Source: CAVVNP01 sp963800235
GTDB taxonomy: Bacteria; Actinomycetota; Acidimicrobiia; Acidimicrobiales; Iamiaceae
Reading direction: 5' to 3'
DNA: 64,000 nt
NCBI GenBank assembly: GCA_963800235.1
Contig: CAWDAD010000001.1
Span: 868,001-932,000, forward strand
Below are positions 39,603 through 47,983 of this stretch, one piece after another. Below the pieces are notes generated by a model. The model did no database searches. It had not been told where the DNA came from and saw only the letters and a program-made list of their open reading frames with translations. How positions within the stretch are numbered: position 1 is the stretch's first letter; every line of letters begins with the position of its first letter. Position numbers and translations under genes: made by a program.

Positions 39603-41144
39603 CTAGCGCGCCGTCTTGGCCGGCGCCTTCTTGGCCGGGGCCTTCTTGGCCGGGGCCTTCTTCTTGGCCGGAGCCTTCTTTGCTGGGGCCTTCTTCTTGG
39701 CCGGGGCCTTCTTTGCTGGGGCCTTCTTCTTGGCCGGGGCCTTCTTTGCTGGGGCCTTCTTCTTGGCCGGGGCCTTCTTGGCGCCCGCCTTCTTGGCCGG
39801 AGCCTTCTTGGCCGGAGCCTTCTTCGCCGGAGCCTTCTTCGCCGGAGCCTTCTTCTTGGCCGGGGCCTTCTTGGCCGGGGCTCTCTTCTTGGTCGGGGCC
39901 TTCTTGGCGCCCGCCTTCTTCGCTGTTGCCATCGATGCCTCCTCGGCAGTCGGGTGGTGCTGGTTGGGATCGGTCGGCTCGGGAGCGGCGTCCACCTCGG
40001 AGGGCTCGGCGGCGGGCGGCCCGCCCGGCAGCGCCAGGTCGACGCCGCGTCGCTCGGCGTCGACCGACGCCACGACGAAGGTGCGGGTCTCGCCCTGGGT
40101 CAGGACGTCCCGCGCCCGGCGCGGCGGCGGATCGCCGAGGGCGGTGAGCGGGACGTAGCAGTGGGTGTCCTCGACCACGACGTAGGCACCGTGGGAGGAG
40201 AACCGGTCGACGGTCCCCTCGACCTCGGTGTCGACGGGGTGGGCACCGACGAACTCGAGGAACGGCATGGTCTCGTTGATCGGGTCGACCGATGCGCTGC
40301 TCCGACGGCGGCGCGACCGTCCGGAGCGACCACCCGAGGTGGTGGACCCGGTGCCCGACCCCGCCGTGTCCGTGCCGGCCGACGCCGTGCCGGCCTTCTT
40401 GGCGCCCGACCTCTTGGCGCCCGACCTCTTGGCGCCCGACCCCCTGGCGCCGGACTTCTCGGCGGCCGGCTTCTCGGCGCCGGACTTCTCGGCGGCCGGC
40501 TTCTTGGCGCCGGCCTTCTTCGTCGTCGACTTCCGGCCGCCCCCCCGCTTGCCGGCCGACGAGCCCTCGCTGCTGTCGCCGGACCCGGCCCGGACGTCGC
40601 CGATGGCCGGCGGCGCCTCGTCGGCCGCCGCCTTGAGCTTCGGGGTGTTCGTCGCGGTCGCCGGGGTCTTCGACCGCCGCGACCGGGTGGTGCGCGCCTC
40701 GCGCGTCGCTCGCCGGCTGGTCGGGCCGCGGACCGGCGCCCGCAGCACGAACACCCAGCCCACCTCCGGCACCGGCTTGCCGCCGATCAGGCGACCCTCG
40801 TCGAAGAGCCACGGGTACTCGCCGTGGAACTCCTGGAAGGAGTCGTTGGAGAACACGTCGGCACCGGCCACGTCGGCGATCTGCAGCACGAAGGCGTCGC
40901 CACGGCCGATGGCCCCCGCGGGCGGGCACACCAGCTCGCCGGCGAGCACCGCCTCCTCGTAGGCATCGCGCTCGGACGCATCGATGCGGTGGCCGAAGGT
41001 GGCATCGACGACGACGGTGATCTTGTCGTGCGGATGCTGGTCGGTGAAGGCCCGCACCGCCTCGTCGAGCTGGGCGAGGCTGGGGGCGGTGCGACCCTCG
41101 GTCGCGATGTTGGAGCCGTCGACGACGACGTGATGACGTCCCAT
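39603..41144 (-). CDS. NYN/PIN-like ribonuclease - S1 RNA-binding - histone-H1-like tail fusion
   Basis: One open frame of 513 residues. Residues 1-145 form a Zc3h12a/NYN-type nuclease domain with VVVDGSNIATEGR, VVVDATFGHRID, GRGDAFVLQIADVAGADVFSNDSFQEF. Residues about 150-285 are a Lys/Ala/Ser/Gly-rich disordered linker. Residues about 290-365 form an S1-like RNA-binding fold (EVEGTVDRFSSHGAYVVVEDTHCYVPLTALG). The last 109 residues are AKKAP-type repeats like histone H1 or the mycobacterial HupB tail. An internal ATG at 39932 (residue 405) with GAGGAGG 5 nt upstream could also give the tail as a separate 109-residue protein. Predicted role: RNA processing at the nucleoid or ribosome, which is inference. 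Confidence 0.8.
   Translation of the reverse strand: MGRHHVVVDGSNIATEGRTAPSLAQLDEAVRAFTDQHPHDKITVVVDATFGHRIDASERDAYEEAVLAGELVCPPAGAIGRGDAFVLQIADVAGADVFSNDSFQEFHGEYPWLFDEGRLIGGKPVPEVGWVFVLRAPVRGPTSRRATREARTTRSRRSKTPATATNTPKLKAAADEAPPAIGDVRAGSGDSSEGSSAGKRGGGRKSTTKKAGAKKPAAEKSGAEKPAAEKSGARGSGAKRSGAKRSGAKKAGTASAGTDTAGSGTGSTTSGGRSGRSRRRRSSASVDPINETMPFLEFVGAHPVDTEVEGTVDRFSSHGAYVVVEDTHCYVPLTALGDPPPRRARDVLTQGETRTFVVASVDAERRGVDLALPGGPPAAEPSEVDAAPEPTDPNQHHPTAEEASMATAKKAGAKKAPTKKRAPAKKAPAKKKAPAKKAPAKKAPAKKAPAKKAGAKKAPAKKKAPAKKAPAKKKAPAKKAPAKKKAPAKKAPAKKKAPAKKAPAKKAPAKTAR
39605..39930 (-). repeat. Lys/Ala/Pro codon repeat tract with three perfect 33-bp units
   Basis: The region encoding the AKKAP tail is internally repetitive. 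Three perfect 33-bp units lie at about 39670-39768 (phase points 39681, 39714, 39747), flanked by degenerate 15-bp and 18-bp units. Copy number could vary by slippage, and the tract is a likely place for assembly collapse. Confidence 0.85.
39938..39944 (-). promoter_or_regulatory. Strong internal Shine-Dalgarno sequence (GAGGAGG) before in-frame ATG 39932
   Basis: GAGGAGG is 5 nt upstream of an in-frame ATG that begins MATAKKAGAKK, ideal spacing for reinitiation or separate translation of the H1-like tail. Few genes in this window have an equally good site. Confidence 0.55.
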
Positions 41145-41241
41145 GTGGACGCTCAGTCAAGCAAACGGGCGGCAAAGCCCGGGGGATGGAGCCGCGCGAG
41201 GCGACCGGCGGGTCGGTCGCGGACCCCGGCGCACGTCCTCC

Positions 41242-41247
41242 TACCAT
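41242..41247 (+). promoter_or_regulatory. Putative -10 box (TACCAT), HAD hydrolase
   Basis: TACCAT ends 8 nt before GTG 41256. Confidence 0.35.
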
Positions 41248-41255
41248 CGGTCGCC

Positions 41256-41888
41256 GTGCCCATCGTCGCTGCCCTCTTCGACTTCGGCGGGGTGATCCTG
41301 TCGAGCCCGTTCGACGCCTTCGCGACCTACGAGGCCGAGCAGGGCCTGCCCCCCGGGTTCATCCGCCGGCTCAACGCCACCGACCCCGACGACAACGCGT
41401 GGGCCCGGTTCGAGCGCAGCGAGCTGGACGTCGACGGGTTCTGCGCCGCCTTCGAGGCGGAGGCCGTCGAGGCCGGGTACGCCGTCGACGCCGCCGAGGT
41501 CCTGACGCTGCTCGCCGGCCAGCTCCGCCCCGAGATGGTCCAGGCGGTGCGGCGCTGCGCCGACCAGCTGAAGACCGGGTTGCTCACCAACAACGTGGTG
41601 TCGATGGGCGCCGAGGCGATGGCCGGCTCCGACGGCCACGCCGAGGTCCTCGGCCTGTTCGACGCCGTGGTCGAGTCGAGCAAGGTCGGGGTCCGCAAGC
41701 CCGACCCCCGCTTCTACGAGCTGGCGTGCGAGGCGCTCGACATCCGTCCCGACGAGGCGGTCTTCCTCGACGACCTGGGCGTGAACCTGAAGCCGGCCCG
41801 CCAGCTCGGCATGACCACCATCAAGGTCACCGACCCCGCCACCGCCCTCGACGAGCTGGAGGCGGTGGTCGGGTTCCCGCTTCGCTGA
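41256..41888 (+). CDS. HAD-superfamily hydrolase (epoxide hydrolase N-terminal phosphatase/dehalogenase-like)
   Basis: A 210-residue HAD hydrolase, subfamily IA. Motif I appears as ALFDFGGVI, where the second Asp of DxD is replaced by Gly (DFGGV), as in the soluble epoxide hydrolase N-domain and haloacid-dehalogenase-like group. Motif II is LLTNNV, motif III Lys in SSKVGVRKPDPRFYE, motif IV FLDDLGVN. The start is GTG 41256. It converges on rho with only 3 bp between stops. Probable phosphatase on a small metabolite. Confidence 0.88.
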   Translation: MPIVAALFDFGGVILSSPFDAFATYEAEQGLPPGFIRRLNATDPDDNAWARFERSELDVDGFCAAFEAEAVEAGYAVDAAEVLTLLAGQLRPEMVQAVRRCADQLKTGLLTNNVVSMGAEAMAGSDGHAEVLGLFDAVVESSKVGVRKPDPRFYELACEALDIRPDEAVFLDDLGVNLKPARQLGMTTIKVTDPATALDELEAVVGFPLR

Positions 41889-41891
41889 TCC

Positions 41892-43718
41892 TCAGCCGGC
41901 GGCCTTGGCGATCTCGGCGAGGAACTCGTCGTTGTTCTTGAAGCTGGCCATGCGGTCGATCAGCAGCTCCAGGGCGGCCAGGTTCCCGGCCGGTCCGTCG
42001 GCGCTCACCCCGGCCAGGACCCGGCGCAGCTTCCACACCTGGTTCAGCTGCTTGCGGTCGAACAGCAGCTCCTCGTGCCGGGTGGAGCTGGCCTCGACGT
42101 CGATGGCCGGGAAGAGCCGGCGGTCCGCCGCCCGGCGGTCGAGCTTGAGCTCCATGTTCCCGGTGCCCTTGAACTCCTCGAAGATGTGGTCGTCCATGCG
42201 GGAGTTGGTCTCGACCAGGGCCGTGGCGAGGATGGTCAGCGATCCGCCCTCCTCGATGTTGCGGGCGGCCCCGAAGATCTTCTTCGGCGGGTAGAGGGCG
42301 GCGGCGTCGATGCCGCCGGACATGATCCGGCCGCTCGGCGGGACCGACAGGTTGTAGGCCCGGGCCAGCCGGGTGATGCCGTCGAGGATGACCATGACGT
42401 CCTTGCCGTCCTCGACCATGCGCTTGGCCCGCTCGAGCACCAGCTCGGCGACCTGGGTGTGCTCCTCGCTGGGACGGTCGAAGGTGGAGCCGATGACCTC
42501 GCCGCGCAGCAGCCACCGCTGCATGTCGGTGACCTCCTCGGGCCGCTCGTCGACCAGCAGGACGATGAGCTCGATGTCGGGGTGGTTCTGCTCGATCGAC
42601 CGGGCGATGTGCTTCATCACCGTCGTCTTGCCGGCCTTGGGCGGCGACACGATCAACCCGCGCTGGCCCTTGCCGATCGGGGAGATCAGGTCGATCACCC
42701 GGGTCGTCATCTCGGCCATGGCGCCCTTCAGCTCGAGGGTGAGCTTCTCGTCGGGGAAGAGCGGCGTCAGCGACTCGAAGCGGGGCCGCTCGCGCGCCTG
42801 GTCCGGGACGACGCCGTTGACCGAGTCGATGCGCAGCAGCGCCGGGTTCTTCTCGTTCCGGCTGGCCGGGCGGGACGTGCCGGCGACCCGGTCGCCCTTG
42901 CGGAGGGCGAACTGCCGGACCTGCTTGACCGACACGTAGACGTCGTCACGGCTCGGCAGGTAGCCGTTCAGGCGCAGGAAGCCGTAGCCCTCCTCGCGCA
43001 TGTCGAGCAGGCCCTCGACCTCGACCGGCTCGCCCTGCGGCTCGTCGTCGTGCTGGTTCCCGCCCCCCGAACGGCCCCGGCGCCGACGCCGACGGTTGCC
43101 GTCGCCGTCGTCCTGGTTGCCCTGCTGGCCCCGGTTCCCCTGGTTCGGGTTGCCCTGGTTGGCGTTGGCCTGGTCCTGGCCGCCCTTGCCGCCCTTGCCC
43201 GAGTCGCCGCCCTTGCCCTGGTTCGCCTTGCTCGAGTCGCCGCCCTTGTTCTGGTCGCCCTTGCCCGGGTCGCCGCCCTTGCCTTGGTTCGCCTTGCTCG
43301 GCTCGCCGCCCTTGCCCTGCTGGTCGCCCCTGCCGTGCTCGTCGCCCTCGGCGGCGCCGTCGCCGCTCTTCTGCTGTTCGCCCCCGGACCGCTCCCCCTT
43401 GGCCGGCTGGTCCTCCTTCGTGGATCGGTCGTCCTTCGCCGATCGGTCGCCCTTCCCCGCCGAGGGCCCGTCGCCCGACCCGTCACCACCCCCGGACCCA
43501 CCCGGCTGCCCGGCGGTGCCGGTGGCGGCGTCGCCGTCCGGACCGCCGCCGTCCGGTCCGCCATCGGCCTCGTCGCCGGTGACCAGGGCGATGATGCGGT
43601 CGACGATGTCGGCCTTCTTGGCCCGGCTCGGGACCTTGCCGCCGAGCTGCTCGGCGATCTGGACCAGGTCGCTGCGATCCTTGCGCTCCAGCTCGGAGCG
43701 GTCGACACCTGTGCTCAT
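41892..43718 (-). CDS. rho: Transcription termination factor Rho with long low-complexity N-terminal insertion
   Basis: The hexameric RNA helicase that terminates transcription, 608 residues. Residues 1-45 form the Rho_N helical domain (DRSDLVQIAEQLGGKVPSRAKKADIVDRI). About 46-225 are a disordered Gly/Asp/Lys/Asn/Gln-rich insertion with repeats of GKGGD and SKANQ. The S1/cold-shock RNA-binding domain follows (EGYGFLRLNGYLPSRDDVYVS), and the ATPase has Walker A SPPKAGKTT near 358, VLLVDERPEEVTDMQR and GGIDAAALYPPKKIFGAARNIEEGGSLT. E. coli Rho (419 residues) lacks the insertion; actinobacterial Rho proteins often have one. Start ATG 43718. Confidence 0.96.
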   Translation of the reverse strand: MSTGVDRSELERKDRSDLVQIAEQLGGKVPSRAKKADIVDRIIALVTGDEADGGPDGGGPDGDAATGTAGQPGGSGGGDGSGDGPSAGKGDRSAKDDRSTKEDQPAKGERSGGEQQKSGDGAAEGDEHGRGDQQGKGGEPSKANQGKGGDPGKGDQNKGGDSSKANQGKGGDSGKGGKGGQDQANANQGNPNQGNRGQQGNQDDGDGNRRRRRRGRSGGGNQHDDEPQGEPVEVEGLLDMREEGYGFLRLNGYLPSRDDVYVSVKQVRQFALRKGDRVAGTSRPASRNEKNPALLRIDSVNGVVPDQARERPRFESLTPLFPDEKLTLELKGAMAEMTTRVIDLISPIGKGQRGLIVSPPKAGKTTVMKHIARSIEQNHPDIELIVLLVDERPEEVTDMQRWLLRGEVIGSTFDRPSEEHTQVAELVLERAKRMVEDGKDVMVILDGITRLARAYNLSVPPSGRIMSGGIDAAALYPPKKIFGAARNIEEGGSLTILATALVETNSRMDDHIFEEFKGTGNMELKLDRRAADRRLFPAIDVEASSTRHEELLFDRKQLNQVWKLRRVLAGVSADGPAGNLAALELLIDRMASFKNNDEFLAEIAKAAG

Positions 43719-44003
43719 CGGGGACACCTCGGGACTTCGGCGGGGTACGGGAAGCCGCTGGAACCAGCGGGGAGAGACGGGCACCTCGTGGGCGCCGCCG
43801 ATGGCGACGCCGGCTGGGTGCGGAGGGGATGGAGCCGGGCGGTGGGCGGATGGCCGCGCCGTGGGCGCGCATCCCGCCTGTGACCGCAGACCCGCAGCCC
43901 CGGACGGCGGGCACCGTACCAACCCCCCGAGACGGCCGGCAACCACCGCGGGCACCCGGTCGGTGCCGGCCCGGCCGGCCGGCGGACCGGTGGCGGCGAC
44001 CGG
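43719..44003 (-). other. Intergenic region / probable rho 5' leader
   Basis: A 285-bp gap upstream of rho without a supported gene. The candidate promoter at 43913-43942 would give a leader of nearly 190 nt, unlike the leaderless neighbours. Several GC palindromes occur, but no named riboswitch is recognised. A long leader would fit autoregulation of rho by premature termination, which is known for rho in other bacteria. Confidence 0.4.
43913..43942 (-). promoter_or_regulatory. Candidate rho promoter (TTGCCG - 18 bp - TACGGT)
   Basis: On the minus strand TTGCCG (43937-43942) and TACGGT (43913-43918) are 18 bp apart, a fair match to sigma-70-type promoters, in the longest non-coding stretch upstream of rho. 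Confidence 0.35.
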
Positions 44004-45161
44004 TCAGCCGGCGCCGACGAGCCGGCCCATCAGCTGGTGGGCGGGGACGTCGACCGACGCCGCCGTGCCCGGCTCGGAGTACGTGCCGCCCGGCCCGTCG
44101 ACGGCGGAGTCGACGAGCAGGTAGGGCACCGAGTCGCTGGTGTGGGTCTTGAGCGCCACCGGCGTCGGGTGGTCGGGCAGCAGCAGGAGCCGCCAGGGGC
44201 CGAGCTGGTCGAGCCCCTCGATCAGCCCGGGCAGGATCCGCCGGTCCCAGTTCTCGAGGGCGGTGATCTTCTCACCCAGGTCACCGGCGTGGCCGGCCTC
44301 GTCGGTGGCCTCGACGTGGATCAGGAACAGGTCGGTGCCGTCGGCCAGCGCCTGCAGGGCGGCGTCGCGCTTGCCCTCGTAGTCGGTGTCGTACCAGCCG
44401 GTGGCGCCGGGGATGGAGACCACGTCCATGCCGGTGAGCACGCCGAGCCCGCGCACCAGGTCGACGGCGGTGACCATGCCGGCGTGCAGGCCGTAGGTGT
44501 CGCGGAACGGCGGCAGCTGCGGCTGGTGGCCCTGACCCCACAGCCAGATCTGGGTGGCCGAGACGCCCGCGCCCGCGTCGCCGGCCAGCACCGCCCGACT
44601 GCGCTCCATCAGGTCGACGAGGCGCGGCCCGGCCGGGCCGGTGGGCCAGACCGCCGGCTCGTCGCTGAGGTCGTGGGGCGGGACGCACTCGGCGTCGGCC
44701 CAGTCGGCGGGAGCCACCAGGATGTGCCGGTACTGCACGCCGGGGTGGAAGCTCAGCTCGTCCGTCCCCAGCTCGGCCTGGAGGGCGGCGATCACCTCGG
44801 CGGCGTCCTCGGTCGAGGGGTGTCCCCCGGCGAAGTCGACCATGGTGCCGTCCTCGGCGATGGTGACCAGGTTGCACCGGAAGGCGACCTGGTCGGGGCG
44901 GAGCTGCAGCCCGAGGGCGGCCGCCTCGATCGGGGCGCGACCGGTGTGGTGCACCGACGGGTCGTAGCCGAGGATGCTCATGTTGCCGACGTCGCTCCCC
45001 GGCGGCATCCCCGGGGGGATGACCGCCGCCCGGCCGACCTCGGCCCGCGCCGCCAGGGCCCGCAGCACCGGCAGGTCGGCGGCCTCGAGCGGCGTGCGGC
45101 CGTCGAGCTCGGGCACCGGCTGGTCGGCGCAGCCGTCGGGCACGCACACCACGTACTTCAT
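44004..45161 (-). CDS. Phosphoglycerate-mutase-like (ApgM family) protein, probable homoserine kinase
   Basis: A 385-residue alkaline-phosphatase-superfamily protein of the archaeal cofactor-independent phosphoglycerate mutase type. Metal and nucleophile motifs are present: VCVPDGCADQPV, the Ser of GSDVGNMSILGYDP, HVEATDEAGHAGD and LLPDHPTP. It directly follows thrC, and hom and lysA precede thrC. The subgroup found next to threonine genes has been proposed to replace the GHMP kinase ThrB as homoserine kinase, and no ThrB is in this run. The context therefore favours homoserine phosphorylation over glycolysis. ATG 45161 has TAGGCT 6 nt upstream, suggesting it also has its own promoter. Confidence 0.85.
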   Translation of the reverse strand: MKYVVCVPDGCADQPVPELDGRTPLEAADLPVLRALAARAEVGRAAVIPPGMPPGSDVGNMSILGYDPSVHHTGRAPIEAAALGLQLRPDQVAFRCNLVTIAEDGTMVDFAGGHPSTEDAAEVIAALQAELGTDELSFHPGVQYRHILVAPADWADAECVPPHDLSDEPAVWPTGPAGPRLVDLMERSRAVLAGDAGAGVSATQIWLWGQGHQPQLPPFRDTYGLHAGMVTAVDLVRGLGVLTGMDVVSIPGATGWYDTDYEGKRDAALQALADGTDLFLIHVEATDEAGHAGDLGEKITALENWDRRILPGLIEGLDQLGPWRLLLLPDHPTPVALKTHTSDSVPYLLVDSAVDGPGGTYSEPGTAASVDVPAHQLMGRLVGAG

Positions 45162-45167
45162 GGCCGG

Positions 45168-45173
45168 AGCCTA
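45168..45173 (-). promoter_or_regulatory. Putative -10 box (TAGGCT) before the PGM-like gene
   Basis: TAGGCT on the minus strand ends 6 nt before ATG 45161, within the 40-bp gap after thrC. Confidence 0.4.
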
Positions 45174-45201
45174 CGGTCGGGCCGGGCGCACCCCGTCCCG
45201 G

Positions 45202-46614
45202 TCAGCGGGCCACGACCCGGCGGACCAGGGCCTTCAGGTCGTCGAGGTCGGCGGGCAGCTCGTCGTAGCGCTCGACCCGGTCGTACAGGTCGGCCAGGTG
45301 CGGCGGCAGCTCGGGCCGGATGCCGATGGCCTGCTCCACCGCCTCGGGGAACTTGGCGGGGCTGGCGGTGGCCAGGCACACCATGGGCACGTCCGGGTCG
45401 CGCCGCACCCGGCGGGCGGCGGCCACGCCCACCGCGGTGTGCGGGTCGAGCACCACCCCGGTGTCGTCGTAGGTGCGGCGGATCTCGGCCCGGGTGGCGT
45501 CGTCGTCGAAGCTGGCGGCGTCGAACACCTCGCCGGCGTCGGCCAGCCCGGGCACCTGCTCCGGCCGGAGGTCGAGCCGCCCCTCCGCGTGGAAGCGGGC
45601 CATGGCGTCGGCGGTCCGCTCGGCGTCGCGGCCGAGCAGCTCGAACAACAGCCGCTCGTGGTTGCTCGAGACCTGGATGTCCATCGCCGGGCTGATGGTC
45701 GGCTCGACGCCCTGGGTCTCCATCACGCCGCTGGTCAACCAGCGGGTGAGGATGTCGTTGCGGTTGGAGGCGATGACGAGCTGGTCGGTCGACAGCCCGG
45801 TGCGCCGGGCGACCCAGCCGGCCAGCACGTTGCCGAAGTTGCCGGTGGGCACCGAGAAGCTGACCGGCGCCCCACCGGGGGCCACCGCCGCCGCAGCGGT
45901 GACGTAGTAGACGACCTGGGCCATCACCCGGGCCCAGTTGATCGAGTTCATCGCCGACAGCGACAGGTCGCGGCGGAGCACCTCGTCGGCGAACATCGTC
46001 TTCACCAGGTCCTGGCAGTCGTCGAAGGTGCCGTCGACGGCCACGTTGTGGACGTTCGGCTCGTCGACGGTCGTCATCATCCGCCGCTGCACGTCGCTGA
46101 CCCGGCCCTTCGGGTGCAGCACGACGATGTCGAGGCTCAGGCGGTCCCGGCACGCCTCGATGGCCGCCGATCCGGTGTCCCCCGACGTGGCGACCACGAT
46201 GGTGGCCCGCTGCCCCCGTCGGGTCAGCTCCAGGTCGAACAGCCGGCCGACCAGCTGGAGGGCCACGTCCTTGAACGCCACCGTCGGGCCGTGGAACAGC
46301 TCGAGCAGGTGGAGCCCGTCGTCGCCGAGGGGCACCACGGGGCAGACGTCGCCGTGGGTGAAGGTCGCGTAGGCCTGGCCGACCACCGAGGCGAAGGTGG
46401 ACCGGTCGACGGTGCCCTCGACGTAGGGCAGCATCACGTCGGTCGCGGTGGCCGGGTAGTCGGCGCCGGGCTCGCCGGTGCGGGCGGGCGTCACCGCCGG
46501 CAGATCGGGCCAGCGCTCGGGCACGTACAGGCCGCCGTCGATCGCCAGCCCGGCGAGCAGCACGTCGCCGAACCCGAGCTCAGGGGCGTGGCCCCGGGTG
46601 CTGACGTACCTCAC
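45202..46614 (-). CDS. thrC: Threonine synthase
   Basis: The PLP enzyme converting O-phosphohomoserine to threonine, 470 residues. The long type II (E. coli/yeast-like) form is seen: N-terminal MRYVSTRGHAPELGFGDVLLAGLAIDGGLYVP, the PLP lysine in FHGPTVAFKDVALQLVGRLF, VATSGDTGSAAIEACR, HPKGRVSDVQRRMMTT, SFSVPTGNFGNVLAGWVARR and SNRNDILTRW. The start is GTG 46614. It lies 34 bp downstream of hom and 40 bp upstream of the PGM-like gene in the leftward lysine/threonine run. Confidence 0.96.
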   Translation of the reverse strand: MRYVSTRGHAPELGFGDVLLAGLAIDGGLYVPERWPDLPAVTPARTGEPGADYPATATDVMLPYVEGTVDRSTFASVVGQAYATFTHGDVCPVVPLGDDGLHLLELFHGPTVAFKDVALQLVGRLFDLELTRRGQRATIVVATSGDTGSAAIEACRDRLSLDIVVLHPKGRVSDVQRRMMTTVDEPNVHNVAVDGTFDDCQDLVKTMFADEVLRRDLSLSAMNSINWARVMAQVVYYVTAAAAVAPGGAPVSFSVPTGNFGNVLAGWVARRTGLSTDQLVIASNRNDILTRWLTSGVMETQGVEPTISPAMDIQVSSNHERLLFELLGRDAERTADAMARFHAEGRLDLRPEQVPGLADAGEVFDAASFDDDATRAEIRRTYDDTGVVLDPHTAVGVAAARRVRRDPDVPMVCLATASPAKFPEAVEQAIGIRPELPPHLADLYDRVERYDELPADLDDLKALVRRVVAR

Positions 46615-46648
46615 GGGTCGACCGACGAAGCTGCCGAGGTCGACGCCC

Positions 46649-47983
46649 TCACGCCCCGGACCCGATGACCCGGAGCTGGCTGCCGATCCGGTCGACCACG
46701 TCGAGGGCCCGCAGGTCGTGGAGGGTGGCCTGCACCGCCGACTCGCGCGCGGAGTGGGTGATGAAGATGATGCGGGCCGCGTCCCCCACGCCCTCCTGCT
46801 CCATCGACTGGATCGACACGCCGTGGCGCTCGAACACCTCGGCGATGGCCCGCAGGACGCCCGGCCGGTCGGCGACGTCGAGGTTCAGGTAGAAGCTCGA
46901 GCTGATCTCGTCGATGGCCAGCACCCGGGCCCGGCCCAGGCTGCCGATGCTGGCGTGGGTGCCCTTGCGCAGGTTGCTGGCGGCGTCGACCAGGTCGCCG
47001 AGCACCGCCGAGGCGGTGGGGTCGCCGCCGGCCCCGCGCCCGTAGAACATGAGGTCGCCGACCGAGTCGCCCTCGACGAACACCGCGTTGAAGCTCTCCC
47101 GCACGCCGGCCAACGGGTGGTCGCGGGGGACCATGGCCGGGTGGACCCGGACGGCGACGCTGGGGATGCCGGCCGGCTCGTCGCCGCCGGGCGACCGGTC
47201 GTCGTCGGTGGGCACCCGCTCGGCGATGGCCAGCAGCTTGATGACGTAGCCCAGCCGGGAGGCGAAGGCGATGTCGGTGGCGGTGATGTCGGCGATGCCC
47301 TCGTGGTAGACGTCGCCGGCCACGACCCGGCTGCCGAAGGCGATGGTGGCGAGGATGGCCGCCTTGGCCCCGGCGTCGAAGCCCTCGACGTCGGCGGTCG
47401 GGTCCCGCTCGGCGTAGCCCAGGCTCTGGGCCTCGACCAGGGCCTCGGCGTAGCCGGTGCCCTCGTCGGTCATCTTGGTCAGGATGTAGTTGGTCGTGCC
47501 GTTGACGATCCCCATGATGCGCCTGATGCCTTCGCCGGCCAGCGACTCGCGCAGCGGCCGGACGATGGGGATGCCGCCGCCGACCGCGGCCTCGAACAGC
47601 AGGTCGACGCCGGCGGCCTCGGCCGCGGCGAACAGCTCGGCGCCGTGGTTGGCGAGCAGCTCCTTGTTGGCGGTCACCACCGGCTTGCCCGCCTTGATGG
47701 CGGCCAGGGTCAGCTCCCGGGCCGGCTCGATGCCGCCGATCACCTCGACCACCACGTCGACGTCGGGATCCTCGATCACCGAGGCGGCGTCGCGGGTGAG
47801 CACGTCGGGGCCGAGCTCGACGGGGCGCTCCCGGCTCAGGCTGCGCACCGCCACCCGCTCGATCTGCAGGTGCAGGCCGGTGCGGCGCTCGATGTCAGGG
47901 CCCCGGCGCTCGATCTGCTGCACGAGGGCGGCGCCGACGTTGCCGCACCCGAGCACGCCGACCTTCACCACGGAGCCGTCCAC
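46649..47983 (-). CDS. hom: Homoserine dehydrogenase
   Basis: Reduces aspartate semialdehyde to homoserine, 444 residues. The NAD(P)-binding motif VGVLGCGNVGAALVQ is at the N-terminus. VVVEVIGGIEPARELTLAAIKAGKPVVTANKELLA and the signature GGGIPIVRPLRESLAGEGIRRIMGIVNGTTNYIL follow, with YAERDPTADVEGFDAGAKAAILA after that. The C-terminal 80 residues are an ACT domain (YLNLDVADRPGVLRAIAEVFERHGVSIQSMEQ), so threonine feedback inhibition is expected. The start is GTG 47983; a second GTG four codons in (47971) is possible. It is 106 bp downstream of lysA. Confidence 0.96.
   Translation of the reverse strand: MDGSVVKVGVLGCGNVGAALVQQIERRGPDIERRTGLHLQIERVAVRSLSRERPVELGPDVLTRDAASVIEDPDVDVVVEVIGGIEPARELTLAAIKAGKPVVTANKELLANHGAELFAAAEAAGVDLLFEAAVGGGIPIVRPLRESLAGEGIRRIMGIVNGTTNYILTKMTDEGTGYAEALVEAQSLGYAERDPTADVEGFDAGAKAAILATIAFGSRVVAGDVYHEGIADITATDIAFASRLGYVIKLLAIAERVPTDDDRSPGGDEPAGIPSVAVRVHPAMVPRDHPLAGVRESFNAVFVEGDSVGDLMFYGRGAGGDPTASAVLGDLVDAASNLRKGTHASIGSLGRARVLAIDEISSSFYLNLDVADRPGVLRAIAEVFERHGVSIQSMEQEGVGDAARIIFITHSARESAVQATLHDLRALDVVDRIGSQLRVIGSGA

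Noticed and set aside
39605..39930. CRISPR-like or satellite repeat
   Set aside because: The repeats stay in frame and encode a regular Lys/Ala/Pro tail; they are coding, with no spacers.
43719..44003. A small gene upstream of rho
   Set aside because: Possible frames are short and Pro/Arg-rich with no start signal or recognisable protein features.
44004..45161. Glycolytic phosphoglycerate mutase as primary function
   Set aside because: Not excluded, but the position directly after thrC and hom without thrB makes homoserine kinase the better reading.
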